Shown here in pieces: positions 34,664-43,558 of a DNA stretch of 64,000 bases. The stretch's first letter is position 1. Each line of letters starts with the position of its first letter. The DNA is from Rhizobium favelukesii (lineage in GTDB: Bacteria > Pseudomonadota > Alphaproteobacteria > Rhizobiales > Rhizobiaceae), in assembly GCF_000577275.2 (NCBI RefSeq), contig NZ_HG916852.1, forward strand, positions 3,315,001 through 3,379,000, given 5' to 3'. The notes under the pieces are model-generated. The model did not search any database and was not told where the DNA came from. It was given only the letters and a program-made list of their open reading frames with translations. A program made the translations under genes and the position numbers.

Positions 34664-35691
34664 TCAGCCAAGGTCATAGACCGCGGCGTTATCCTGAACC
34701 TCTCGCAGCCCCTTATACGACGCATGCCGCAGCTTGCCGTCGCGCGTCCAGGCGCGATACTCGATCTCTGCGATGAGCGTCGGCTGAACCCAAACGAGGT
34801 TCTTGCGCCGGCCGGAATATTTGATGGGAGGCGTCTTTCGCTTGATCCGATCGAGCGTCTTTCGAAGATACTCGGCGCTGCTTTCGTTGGAGCCTGTCCC
34901 GACGTTGCCGACATAGATCCAGTCGTTCCCTTTGCGGGCCGCTAACAATAGGCTGCCGATCCCTGCTCTCGCCGAAAGCGAATGCTCGTAACCGACGATC
35001 ATGAAGCTGTCGCTCTGGACGCATTTGACCTTCACCCATTCGCCCAGCCTGCCTGATCGATAAGGGCTATCCTTGTATTTGGCGATGATGCCTTCGAGGC
35101 CGTGCTCGCAGGCAGCGGCGAAGATTTCGCGGCCGTCGCCTTCAATGCCTTCGGAGAGGCGGATAGCGCCCTGCTCGTTTTTCAAGAGCGACCGCAGGAA
35201 ATATCGCTGGGCCGTAAGTTCAAGACTGCGGATGTCGTGACCGTCGAAATACAGGAGATCGAAAGCGGCGCCAGAGTTGAGTTTTCCGCCTCGTCCGCCG
35301 AGCGATTGCTGAAGTTGGCCGAAGTCCGGACGGCCCTGCTCGTCGAGCACGACGGCTTCGCCGTCGAGAATGGGACTGCCGACGCCGAGCCGTTTAGCGT
35401 CAGCCTCAATCGCGGGGAAGCGATGCGTCCAGTCATGGCCACCGCGCGTGAGAATGCGCACGTTCCCATTGTTGAGATGGACGGCGATCCGATATCCATC
35501 CCATTTTGACCTCGTAAATCCAATCAGGGCCGATCGGCGGGCGCGGCTTGAGGAGCGCAAGGCACTCTTCTATCGCGCCGGCATAGGATCGAGTGGGAGG
35601 CGGGGTTGCGCGGATCGCGCGGTTTGCGCGCTCGACTGCGAAGCGGCTTTTCGTCTGCAACAAGCGGTTTGGAATGCGGAGACTTTGCCAT
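34664..35691 (-). pseudogene. ATP-dependent DNA ligase (LigD ligase-domain type), multiply frameshifted
   Basis: Would encode a stand-alone LigD-type ligase of NHEJ. The N-terminus starts at ATG 35691 (MAKSPHSKPLVADEK, RARKPRDPRNPA), then shifts frame near 35570-35600 through DPMPAR to IEECLALLKPRPPIGPDWIYEVK, and shifts again at the T-run 35504-35507 into KWDGYRIAVHL. The split lies exactly in the adenylation motif EVK(W)DGYR, so the catalytic Lys is in a different frame from the rest. Downstream ligase and OB-fold motifs (LDGEAVVLDEQG, GLEGIIAKYKDSPYRSGR, EWVKVKC, LVWVQPTLIAEIEY) are intact. At least three indels argue for true decay. No ku gene is adjacent. Confidence 0.82.
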
Positions 35692-35879
35692 CCGATAACT
35701 ACAGCAGGCCAAGCTCAAAATGACAACTAGTTCGATGTGATGGCGAGTAACGGAACAAAGTTTGACGCGAAGGGTTAGCATTTCGCCCGCAACCGCGACT
35801 GCGGGGTTTCCTTTATGGCTGTGTTGGATGCGCTGCAAATCCGCGCAGGTGTCGTGAAAGACTCGGCGCAATCCTGTAG

Positions 35880-36128
35880 GTATCGCTGAACGGCGATTCT
35901 TGCAGGAGAGAGGTCGAAGTCACTTGGACTGATGACAGCTTGCCTGAGGGCCAAGGAATTGCGGGCCATACGGTCAGGGTGAAAACCCGAGTGCTTGGCG
36001 ATATTACTTTTTCATTCAAAGATGTCGAAGAGAAGCTCAAAGCGAGCGCCATCGACCTTCTTTCGAAATCTGCGAAGCTATCCGCGCACATTGAGGTGGA
36101 ACAAAAGCCGATGCCGCCAGCGCGCTAG
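35880..36128 (+). pseudogene. Possible protein fragment without a start
   Basis: A frame open from 35880 to the TAG at 36126 reads as a protein-like stretch (VEVTWTDDSLPEGQG, HTVRVKTRVLGDITFSF, DVEEKLKASAIDLLSKSAKL) but has no ATG, only TTG 35940 as start, and its beginning abuts another frame that is closed by TGA. It looks like a remnant; family not recognised. Confidence 0.3.
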
Positions 36129-36391
36129 TCGCAAATGGTCCTGTATCGCACCACCCGGTGGCCATACCGGTATCTGTAGTATTTCTGTATCCAGCACCGT
36201 TGGCCGTAACGATCCGGGTCGCCATCGTAGTCATCGTATGCGTAGCGTTGCGGGTAACGATAGTACCGTGGTGCTGGCCGGTCATCGTAGTAGCGAGGTC
36301 CAGCTCCGTACTCAAAGTAGATCTGAGAGAATGCCGGCGACGCTGACAACGCAGTCGCAAACGCCAGCGCTGCGATAGCGAACTTTTTCAT
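36125..36391 (-). CDS. Small exported Tyr/Arg-rich protein
   Basis: An 88-residue exported protein: signal MKKFAIAALAFATALSASPAFS, then a Tyr/Arg/Asp-rich mature part (YFEYGAGPRYYDD, PRYYRYPQRYAYDDYD) with two Cys (GQRCWIQKYY and RTICD) that could form a disulfide. This pattern matches many small periplasmic proteins in rhizobia, function unknown. It is one of the few intact genes in the decayed region. Confidence 0.7.
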   Translation of the reverse strand: MKKFAIAALAFATALSASPAFSQIYFEYGAGPRYYDDRPAPRYYRYPQRYAYDDYDGDPDRYGQRCWIQKYYRYRYGHRVVRYRTICD

Positions 36392-36437
36392 GTCTTATTC
36401 CCATTCCGATTTGCACACTCGTCTGCAAGGCTGTGTC

Positions 36438-37260
36438 TCACGCCTCGAATATTGATACCATTGGCGTTGCTTCTGAACATTGGACCTGAGTCCGATCAAT
36501 CAGCGACTTCGGCTCTGGTGCCTTCAGGACTTTGGTCCAACTTCCCAATCCGGCCGGGACTGAATAACCATGTGCTGTCCAAACCCCATCGGACACCAGA
36601 ATGCTCCGGGCGCGCCCCTCGCCGGGTCCGTCCATGTCGGTGGCGATGAGGAAGCGCTTTACCTCCAGCAGCAGTTCCCAGTGTGTACCGAACGGCTCGT
36701 AGCGCTTCTCGCTCGTTTCCGGTCCCGACGGCGCGCCATTCGGCAGGGATACGACGTGGTGGAGGCCTGCCTCGATCATCGCCATGACGTCGATCTCGCC
36801 TTCGCAGATAATCAGATCCTCGCCGGCGCCGATGCTGTCGGCGTTGAAGAAAACCGGCGGGTCCTTCTCTTGGCGGAACAGCTTGTTCGCCGTCCGGTAT
36901 TTGACGTTCCGCAGCTCGCCGTCCCACTCGTATGGGAACGCGATGCAATCCTCTTCCTTTTCTGTTTGCGGGAACCACTCGCGGGTTTACCGGTCGACGA
37001 CCCCCCGAGAGATGCCGCGCTTGTCGAACCAGGCGTGAAGGCTGTCCGGACGCTGCGGGGAAGCCTCGCGCTGCGGCTTGCGGTAGACACGACGCTCGCG
37101 CACGGGACGATATTCGCTTCCCCCGGCGGCGCCGCTGAATGAGCAATGGTGGCAATTCCAGACCGCGCTGCCATCGGGCTTAACTGTGACAGACAGGCAG
37201 GGATCGTTCTTCTTGCGGCGCGATGACGAACATGCGGGGCATGTGGTCTTGTGGTTTCCG
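36438..37260 (-). pseudogene. Phage/plasmid primase (zinc ribbon plus TOPRIM), broken
   Basis: A T7 gp4-like primase remnant. In one frame there are a zinc ribbon (CPAC at 37230-37241, then PCLSVTVKPDGSAVWNCHHC), a linker (LHAWFDKRGISRGVVDR), an in-frame TAA at 36987-36989, and then TREWFPQTEKEEDCIAFPYEWDGELRNVKYRTANK and the TOPRIM part (LIICEGEIDVMAMIEAG, FLIATDMDGPGEG). Past that the homology is lost and no helicase domain follows. It therefore carries a nonsense mutation and a truncated 3' part. It marks a prophage or integrative element. Confidence 0.75.
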
Positions 37261-37440
37261 ACGCTCGTGCTGCGGATGCGGATGTTGTGTGTCCATCATC
37301 ACATCCTGAGCTTTGGTCGTCGGGGTCTTTGGCTTCGCGTCGAGCTTGTCGCTGTACCAGTTCCGCCAAGTTGCCAGCCAGTCGAGCTTTGCCCCTTTCG
37401 GATTTGACAACGACCAGTTTTTCATGCGCTCGGCTTTGCG

Positions 37441-37839
37441 CGTATCATTGACCAGGTATCGCGGGGAACGATCGACGAAGAAGACGTCGCGGACGTGCTG
37501 CCCGGCCTGAAGGCGGAAAGGACCCGTCTAAAAGCGGATCTGGCGGCTGAGGAGCCGGCCAGCAACGTGATCGAGATCAAGCCGAAGGCGGTGACGAAGT
37601 TTAGGGAGGATATCGAAAGCCTAGCTGAGATCCTAAAGGACAGGGGAGAGGAGCCGACGATCGAGCTGGCAAAGGCATTCAGGGAAGTGGTGTCCGGCGT
37701 GGTGGTCTATCCACGAAAGGCCAGGGAGCAATATCAGTATGAGATCAAGGGCTGGCTATCAGGAATCGCCGGACCGGAATTGTCAGCTGTTTTAATGGTA
37801 GCGGAGGAGGGATTTGAACCCCCGACACAAGGATTATGA
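37441..37839 (+). pseudogene. C-terminal fragment of a site-specific (serine-type) recombinase
   Basis: The frame reads RIIDQVSRGTIDEEDVADVLPGLKAERTRLKADLAAEEPASNVIEIKPKAV and later ELAKAFREVVSGVVVYPRKA and QYEIKGWLSGI, the coiled-coil and C-terminal part of large resolvase-type recombinases. No N-terminal catalytic domain is present. Its last codons run into the tRNA-Met 3' end (giving a MVAEEGFEPP.. tail), i.e. the integrase gene abuts its own attachment site, as expected for a tRNA-targeting element. Confidence 0.65.
37796..37808 (+). repeat. tRNA-Met 3' end as attachment core, copy 3
   Basis: TGGTAGCGGAGGA, the complement of the last 13 tRNA bases, shared with copies at 30910 and 32908. 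Presumed attachment core used by the recombinase whose fragment lies directly left. Confidence 0.65.
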
Positions 37840-37872
37840 TTCCTCTGCTCTGACCTACTGAGCTACTCCGCC
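37796..37872 (-). tRNA. tRNA-Met (CAT anticodon)
   Basis: A 77-nt cloverleaf including encoded CCA: acceptor GGCGGAG, D-arm GCTC..GAGC, anticodon stem GAGGA/TCCTT with loop ATCATAA (CAT anticodon at its centre), variable GTGTC, T-arm GGGGGTTCAAATCCCTC. The form matches elongator tRNA-Met of Rhizobiales rather than initiator or the Ile2 (lysidine) tRNA. Its 3' end is the attachment target for the decayed element to its left. Confidence 0.93.
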
Positions 37873-37981
37873 ACTGGTCAACGGTGCCATTCGCGATGCG
37901 GCGGCCCGTGGGATGAGCGGCTTATAAGGTGCGCTTTGGCTTTGTGTCAAGCGCATGATCGAGAAAATACCACAGGCTTTT

Positions 37982-39181
37982 TCAAGCTGCGACCGGGCTC
38001 GCTAGCAGCGCCTTCAGCGAGGCTTCCGCCGCCGGTTCGCGCTCGGAACGCTCGATGAAACCACCGCCATAAACGCGGGCGTCGTCGCCAGGCGCCGAAT
38101 AGAGTGCGCAGGCCTGTCCCGGCGCAACGCCAGCTTCCCCGATCGCGAGATCGACGTAGATGCCACTCGCATCGGTATGCAGGACAGCGGGTGTCGGGGC
38201 CCGCGTCGAGCGGACCTTGGCAAAGCATGCGAAGCCTTCTCCCGCGGCAGCCTCGGCAAGCGGCTCGTCGCCGAGCCAGTTGACATCCCGCAGATAGACG
38301 CGGTGCGTCTCCAGCGCCTCCTTCGGCCCGACGATGACCCGGCGAGACCGGGCATCGAGATAGACGACATAGAGCGGTTCGCCGGCGGCAATGCCGATGC
38401 CGCGGCGCTGGCCGATGGTGTAGTGCAGGATGCCTTCATGCTGACCCAGCACGCGGCCGTCGAGGTGGACGATCTCGCCTGCGAGCGCCGCATTCGGCTT
38501 CAGCTTGTTGATGATGTCGGAGTATTTGCCCTGCGGGACGAAACAGATGTCCTGGCTGTCAGCCTTTTTGGCGACGACAAGGCCCATCTCTTCGGCAAGC
38601 TTGCGCGTTTCGGCCTTGGGTAGACCGCCAAGCGGAAAGCGCAGGTAGTCGATCTGCTCCTGCGTCGTCGCAAACAGGAAGTAGCTTTGGTCGCGATCGG
38701 CATCGGCGGGACGATAAAGCGCGCGGCGACCGGGATTGCCAGGTGCCGGATTGGACCGCGAGCGAATGTAGTGGCCGGTTGCCAACGCGTCGGCACCAAG
38801 CTCCTTGGCCGTTGCCAGGAGGTCCGCGAACTTGACGGTCTGATTGCAAGAAACGCAGGGGATGGGCGTCTCGCCAGCCACATAGCTTTCCATGAAGGGA
38901 TTGATCACAGTGTCGCGGAACCGCTTCTCGTAGTCCAACACATAATGGGGAATACCAAGCGTCTCGCAAACACGACGGGCATCGTCGATATCCTGGCCGG
39001 CACAGCAGGAGCCGGCGCGGTGAACGGCCGCGCCATGATCATAGAGCTGCAGCGTGATGCCGAGCACGTCATAGCCCTGGTGTTTGAGAATGCCTGCGAC
39101 CACCGAGCTGTCAACGCCGCCCGACATGGCGACGACAACGCGGGTATCTTCCGGCTTCTTGTCAAAATCCAGTGTGTTCAC
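37982..39181 (-). CDS. mnmA: tRNA 2-thiouridylase MnmA
   Basis: Adds sulfur at C2 of the wobble uridine 34 in tRNA-Lys, -Glu and -Gln. The 399-residue protein starts at GTG 39181. The PP-loop [10 protein letters not shown] is at residues 18-27 and catalytic Cys residues are in SCCAGQDI.. (Cys near 60) and PCVSCN (PC at about 113). DRDQSYFLF and [19 protein letters not shown] are family signatures; the C-terminal barrel has the AxGQ motif ([10 protein letters not shown]). It abuts the tRNA-Met gene. Confidence 0.95.
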   Translation of the reverse strand: MNTLDFDKKPEDTRVVVAMSGGVDSSVVAGILKHQGYDVLGITLQLYDHGAAVHRAGSCCAGQDIDDARRVCETLGIPHYVLDYEKRFRDTVINPFMESYVAGETPIPCVSCNQTVKFADLLATAKELGADALATGHYIRSRSNPAPGNPGRRALYRPADADRDQSYFLFATTQEQIDYLRFPLGGLPKAETRKLAEEMGLVVAKKADSQDICFVPQGKYSDIINKLKPNAALAGEIVHLDGRVLGQHEGILHYTIGQRRGIGIAAGEPLYVVYLDARSRRVIVGPKEALETHRVYLRDVNWLGDEPLAEAAAGEGFACFAKVRSTRAPTPAVLHTDASGIYVDLAIGEAGVAPGQACALYSAPGDDARVYGGGFIERSEREPAAEASLKALLASPVAA

Positions 39182-39363
39182 GGGTGGCTGCCAATTCTAA
39201 GCTTGTTGCGATCCGCCCCTCAGAGCCAGCGGATTTCGTGTGTCCGCGCGGGATCGGCCGCCGGACTTTCGTTGCCGAGGATATAGAAAGGATTGGGTTC
39301 CTGCGCAAGAGGCGGGGGATTTGCGGGCGTCTCGGAGCAGATTTCAACCCTTACGCAATCGCT

Positions 39364-40773
39364 TCAGAGTATCCCGAACAGCCTCCAAGCCATCCCAGCC
39401 ACCGCACATCCGAACAGTGTGGGAATAACCGACATCCTGAACCGGAAGATCGCAACAGCGGCGGCAATGCTGAGAACGAGCGATGGCAGTGCCAGCGACG
39501 ACCACACGGGCAGCTCGATCCATATAGGACCGAACCGGTGGATGCGCGCCTCGGTGAACAGGAAATGCAGACCGAACCAGATCGCGAGGTTCAGAATAAC
39601 GCCGACCACGGCAGCGGTGATGGCCGACATCGCGCTCGCTAGCGCCGCATTGCCCCTAAGCTTTTCAATGAAAGGCGCACCGAGAAAAATCCAGAGGAAG
39701 CACGGCACGAACGTCACCCAGGTCGTAAGCATCGCAGCCAGCGTCGCGGCCGTGATCGGATCGAGGGTTCCTGGGTCGCGATAAGCGCCCATGAACCCCA
39801 CGAATTGGAGAACCATGATCAGCGGGCCTGGCGTCGTCTCGGCCATGCCGAGCCCGTCGAGCATCTCCGTCGGCCGCAGCCAGCCATAGTGCTGCACCGC
39901 CTCCTGCGCGACATAGGCGAGCACGGCGTATGCGCCACCGAAGGTCACCACGGCCATCTTGCTGAAAAAGACGCCAATCTGCGTGAACACATCATCTCCG
40001 CCGCGGAAGACATAGAGCAGCAGAAGCGGCCCGAGCCAAAGGGCAAGCATGACAGCCGAAATCTTCAGCGACCACACTAGGTTCGGCCGCGCATGGACCG
40101 GCGTTTCCTCGCCAAGCGCGGAGTCTGCATCGGCAAGAACACGACCGGTCGTGGCCTTGTGGCCATTGCCTGTCTGGAAGAGCCTCGAGCCGGACTTTGC
40201 CCCCGCTAGACCTATGATCGCCGCGACCAGAATGATCAGCGGGAACGGGACATGAAGAACAAAGATCCCCAGGAAGGCCGCGGCCGCGATGGCCACCATG
40301 GCCGGGTTCCGGAGCGCCCTACCCCCGATCCGAATGACGGCTTGCACAACGACCGCAAGCACGGCGGCCTTGAGGCCGAAGAACATGCCTTCGACGGCGT
40401 CGACGTTTCCAAACACCACGTAGACGTAGCTGAGGGCAAGGATGGACAGGAAGCCGGGCAAAACGAAAAGGATGCCGGCCACAAGCCCTCCGGCCGTCCT
40501 GTGCATAAGCCAGCCGATGTAGATGGCGAGTTGTTGCGCCTCGGGCCCAGGCAACAGCATGCAATAGTTGAGAGCGTGCAGAAAACGCTGTTCGCCGATC
40601 CACTTCTTTTCGTCGACGACGATCCTGTGCATGACGGCGATCTGCCCGGCCGGGCCGCCGAAACTGAGAGCCGCCACGCGCAACCAGACGCGAAACGCCT
40701 CGCCGAAGGAGATGCCGTGGCTCGCCCCGCCCGCCATATCCTCGGCGGGCGTATCTGTGACAAGGTTGGCCAT
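39364..40773 (-). CDS. chrA: Chromate efflux transporter ChrA
   Basis: A 469-residue inner-membrane transporter with two homologous CHR domains (about residues 30-200 and 290-460), each with the LSFGGPAGQIAVMH or VTFGGAYAVLAYVAQ type motif and the conserved PGP (LLPGPEAQQLAIYIGW and TTPGPLIMVLQFVGF). ATG at 40773 follows AAGGGAAGC; an upstream longer start is rejected. It exports chromate using the membrane potential. It begins 2 bp after the chrB-like stop, so the two are one operon. Confidence 0.93.
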   Translation of the reverse strand: MANLVTDTPAEDMAGGASHGISFGEAFRVWLRVAALSFGGPAGQIAVMHRIVVDEKKWIGEQRFLHALNYCMLLPGPEAQQLAIYIGWLMHRTAGGLVAGILFVLPGFLSILALSYVYVVFGNVDAVEGMFFGLKAAVLAVVVQAVIRIGGRALRNPAMVAIAAAAFLGIFVLHVPFPLIILVAAIIGLAGAKSGSRLFQTGNGHKATTGRVLADADSALGEETPVHARPNLVWSLKISAVMLALWLGPLLLLYVFRGGDDVFTQIGVFFSKMAVVTFGGAYAVLAYVAQEAVQHYGWLRPTEMLDGLGMAETTPGPLIMVLQFVGFMGAYRDPGTLDPITAATLAAMLTTWVTFVPCFLWIFLGAPFIEKLRGNAALASAMSAITAAVVGVILNLAIWFGLHFLFTEARIHRFGPIWIELPVWSSLALPSLVLSIAAAVAIFRFRMSVIPTLFGCAVAGMAWRLFGIL

Positions 40774-40774
40774 C

Positions 40775-41590
40775 TCAGCTTCCCTTCTTCGCGGAGGGCC
40801 AATTGTGGGTTTCCTCGGTCGCGTCCCGGCACCATCGGTAGAAAACATCATACAGGGTCATGCCTGCCTCCAATTGCTCGAGGTCGTCGGCAAACATCCG
40901 CGAGAGCCCGAGCGAGGCGGCCAGCAATCCCGCCGCTTCGGGCGCGAGATCAAGCCTTGCGGTATCTGCAGCCCTGACGATTGTAGCAAGCCTAAGGAGC
41001 GGCCCGGATTGAAGCGCGAATTCCTCCACCATGATATCGAACGAGCATCGATCGCCGCGATGGCTCCAGAAGACATCCTCGATGTCGAAGGGTGTTGCCC
41101 CGAAACGGTCGGCGACCATAAGCACGTCCGCGGCAGGAACGAACAGAAAGACCGCCGACGGATCCACGAAGCGGCGGATCAACCAGGGGCACGCTATACG
41201 GTCGATCTTCGGGCGGGCACGAGTGACCCAAACCGTCCGCCCCTTGGCGTCGCGAGGCGGCAGCTTATCCTCGGGCACGGCGAGGCCGCCTGCCTTGATC
41301 CATGCCTCGAACCCGCCCTCGAGCGTTTCGGCCTGTACGCCCATGACACGAAGATGCGCGGCAACGCCGTGGCTGAGCTTGGCGCCATGGTGGCAGACGA
41401 TGACCGCCGGGCTGTGGATTTCAGCACCCCATTGGTCCACATCCCTGAATGGTTTGCGGATAGATCCGGGGATGAGACGAGCGTCGGCGGAAAAGTCCTC
41501 GTCATTGCGCACATCGATCAAAACCGGTGCACCCGGCGTGCCGATGAGGCGGTTCAGTTTATCGGTTGAGATTTCGGTGAATGACGGCAT
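40775..41590 (-). CDS. chrB: Rhodanese-ChrB fusion, chromate resistance protein
   Basis: A 271-residue fusion: an N-terminal rhodanese domain (residues 8-110) with a possible active-site Cys66 in VCHHGAKLS, and a C-terminal ChrB domain (VTRARPKIDRIACPWLIRRFVDP; ATPFDIEDVFWSHRGDRCSFDIMVEEF; LYDVFYRWCRD). ChrB proteins regulate or aid chromate resistance; stand-alone ChrB is the commoner form, and this fused rhodanese version is the variant seen in some alphaproteobacteria. It lies 1 bp upstream of chrA and is divergent from an MFS gene, across a 263-bp gap. Confidence 0.88.
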   Translation of the reverse strand: MPSFTEISTDKLNRLIGTPGAPVLIDVRNDEDFSADARLIPGSIRKPFRDVDQWGAEIHSPAVIVCHHGAKLSHGVAAHLRVMGVQAETLEGGFEAWIKAGGLAVPEDKLPPRDAKGRTVWVTRARPKIDRIACPWLIRRFVDPSAVFLFVPAADVLMVADRFGATPFDIEDVFWSHRGDRCSFDIMVEEFALQSGPLLRLATIVRAADTARLDLAPEAAGLLAASLGLSRMFADDLEQLEAGMTLYDVFYRWCRDATEETHNWPSAKKGS

Positions 41591-41853
41591 CGCGCGTCCT
41601 CCGTTTTAGCGGCTTCGTTGGACGCGACTCTTCGGCTGGCGCCTCGTGGGGTGATCGCGACCCCATGAACCATATGATCCACGGTGGATCGGGTATGTCA
41701 ACACCTTCCACCGCCTGCGCTGCCGGACAATTGAGATGTAACGACTGAACCACAGGGCGATGCCGCAGCAGCCAAGCTGAAGGGTCTTCAGGTCGCCGTC
41801 AGATTTCAGAAGCACAAGACCCATGGCGGGTTGGTTTGTGAAAGGTAGTTCGA

Positions 41854-43062
41854 ATGGTCTACGTCGCCGGCTCAAGACCCGTGGCCCTGCGGGCGATCCC
41901 GAAAGGCGTCTGGGCTCTTGGCTTCGTCTCCCTGTTCATGGACATCTCCTCCGAGATGATCCACGCGCTGCTTCCGGTCTACATGGTTGCCGTCCTCGGC
42001 ACTTCGGCATTTGCGGTTGGCCTGATCGAAGGCATTGCCGAGGCGACCGCCGCCATCACCAAGGTGTTTTCCGGAGCACTGAGCGATTGGCTTGGCAAGC
42101 GAAAGCTGCTTGTGGCCCTGGGCTACGGCATCGCTGCGTTGACCAAGCCCGTCTTTCCCTTGGCGCCATCGCTTGGCTGGCTGGTGGCAGCACGTTTCAT
42201 AGACCGCGTCGGCAAGGGCATCAGGGGCGCGCCACGCGACGCCCTGATCGCCGATATCAGTCCGAAGGAAATCCGTGGCGCAAGTTTCGGTCTGCGCCAA
42301 TCGCTCGACACGGTCGGCGCATTCCTTGGGCCGGCGCTGGCTCTTGTTTTGATGTGGTGGACCGCCGACCACTATTCGACAGTCTTCTGGATCGCGGTCA
42401 TCCCGGCGTTCTGCTCCGTCGCGATTATCCTCTTTGTCGTCAAGGAACCGCAGCGGAACGAGCAGCGCCGCATTCGGGTGCCGTTCCGCCGCTCGGAGCT
42501 CGTCCGGCTGCCTGCGATCTACTGGCTGGTCGTTGCCGTTTCGGCAGTATTCACCCTTGCGCGGTTCAGCGAGGCCTTCCTCATTCTCGACGCTCAACAG
42601 ATGCGGCTTCCCGTCATGTTCGTGCCGGTCGTGCTGATCGTCATGAACATTGCCTATGGGTTGTCGGCCTATCCGGCAGGCGTCATGGCGGACCGCGTTG
42701 ACCGGATAACTCTGCTGATTGTCGGCCTGGTGCTTCTCGTTCTCGCCGACGTCGGCCTGGCGCTTCTTCCCGGATTGGCAGGCCTCGGGATTGGGGTACT
42801 GCTGTGGGGTCTCCACATGGGATTTACGCAAGGGTTGTTGGCCGCCCTTGTTGCGGATGCCGCACCCGCCGAACTGCGCGGAACCGCCTTCGGCATATTC
42901 AACCTGATTGCGGGTATCGCGCTTCTCGCAGCGAGCGTGCTTGCCGGTGCCCTTTGGGATTGGGGCGGACACCAGATGACCTTCCTCGCCGGCGCGGCCT
43001 TCGCTTTGCTCGCCGGCCTTTCGCTTCTGCCGCTGAAAAAGCGCCTAAGGAGTGCGTCGTGA
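41854..43062 (+). CDS. MFS transporter next to the chromate genes
   Basis: A 402-residue major facilitator with twelve predicted helices. The motif-A-type loops are clear (VFSGALSDWLGKRKLL and AGVMADRVDRITLL). It begins ALGFVSLFMDISSEMIHALLPVYMV, the pattern of a subgroup frequently found beside chrA in rhizobia. GxxDRxxGK is modified to RFIDRVGKGIRGAPRDALIAD. Divergent from chrBA, so a shared promoter region is possible; a chromate or metal role is only contextual. Confidence 0.85.
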   Translation: MVYVAGSRPVALRAIPKGVWALGFVSLFMDISSEMIHALLPVYMVAVLGTSAFAVGLIEGIAEATAAITKVFSGALSDWLGKRKLLVALGYGIAALTKPVFPLAPSLGWLVAARFIDRVGKGIRGAPRDALIADISPKEIRGASFGLRQSLDTVGAFLGPALALVLMWWTADHYSTVFWIAVIPAFCSVAIILFVVKEPQRNEQRRIRVPFRRSELVRLPAIYWLVVAVSAVFTLARFSEAFLILDAQQMRLPVMFVPVVLIVMNIAYGLSAYPAGVMADRVDRITLLIVGLVLLVLADVGLALLPGLAGLGIGVLLWGLHMGFTQGLLAALVADAAPAELRGTAFGIFNLIAGIALLAASVLAGALWDWGGHQMTFLAGAAFALLAGLSLLPLKKRLRSAS

Positions 43063-43148
43063 AGCCAGACCTGGCGATCCGGCGCATTGGAGAAATGGCG
43101 AACTCACAATGAAAATCCACGTGCCCGATAGCGAGCACGCGGACGCCC

Positions 43149-43304
43149 TCATCGACTGCCGGCTATCCGGCCGGCGATCTTGAAGGAAAGCTTGCCCACG
43201 AAAATCGTCCATTCGTGCAGGCATTCAGCTGTCCGCCCGAGCTTCAGGAAACTGAACAGTCCCGTCATGCAGAAGGCCATCAGCAGGGTCTTGGTATCGG
43301 TCAT
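43149..43304 (-). CDS. 51-residue hypothetical protein
   Basis: ATG at 43304 with GGAGAA on the minus strand. The product (MTDTKTLLMAFCMTGLFSFL..) has an N-terminal hydrophobic segment containing one Cys, then a basic tail (LSFKIAGRIAGSR) with a Cys-His pair mid-way (AECLHEW). A possible small membrane-associated peptide. It is convergent with the MFS gene. Not recognised. Confidence 0.4.
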   Translation of the reverse strand: MTDTKTLLMAFCMTGLFSFLKLGRTAECLHEWTIFVGKLSFKIAGRIAGSR

Positions 43305-43558
43305 TGTCGTTCTCCACGCGGAGGCGGACTGCGCCAGAAGCATTTTCCAAAGACACAGGCACCACCTCTCAACAAGGTTAGGTGCCGTGGGTTCGCCTTT
43401 GGCGACTAATTCTCGCTGGTGCGAGGGCCGGAATAACCAACCGGCCGATCACTTTTCGGCCAGCTCTAGTTATTGCGGCATGTCGGTTCTGTCATTCGAC
43501 CGGGCCAAAGGAACAGCGAGCCGTCGCCTGACGCGCTCGCTCGCTTCGCAGCCCGATC

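Noticed and set aside
37180..37425. 81-codon minus-strand frame over the N-terminal part of the primase
   Set aside because: The zinc-ribbon homology (CPAC..CHHC) is in a different frame.
37796..37872. Reading the CAT tRNA as tRNA-Ile2 (lysidine) because tilS is in the window
   Set aside because: The stems match rhizobial elongator tRNA-Met; Ile2 has a different acceptor and anticodon arm.
43109..43183. 24-codon plus-strand frame starting MKIHVPDSEHAD after the MFS gene
   Set aside because: No good ribosome-binding site and no family; it ends in a palindromic GC-rich stretch, so not listed as a gene.
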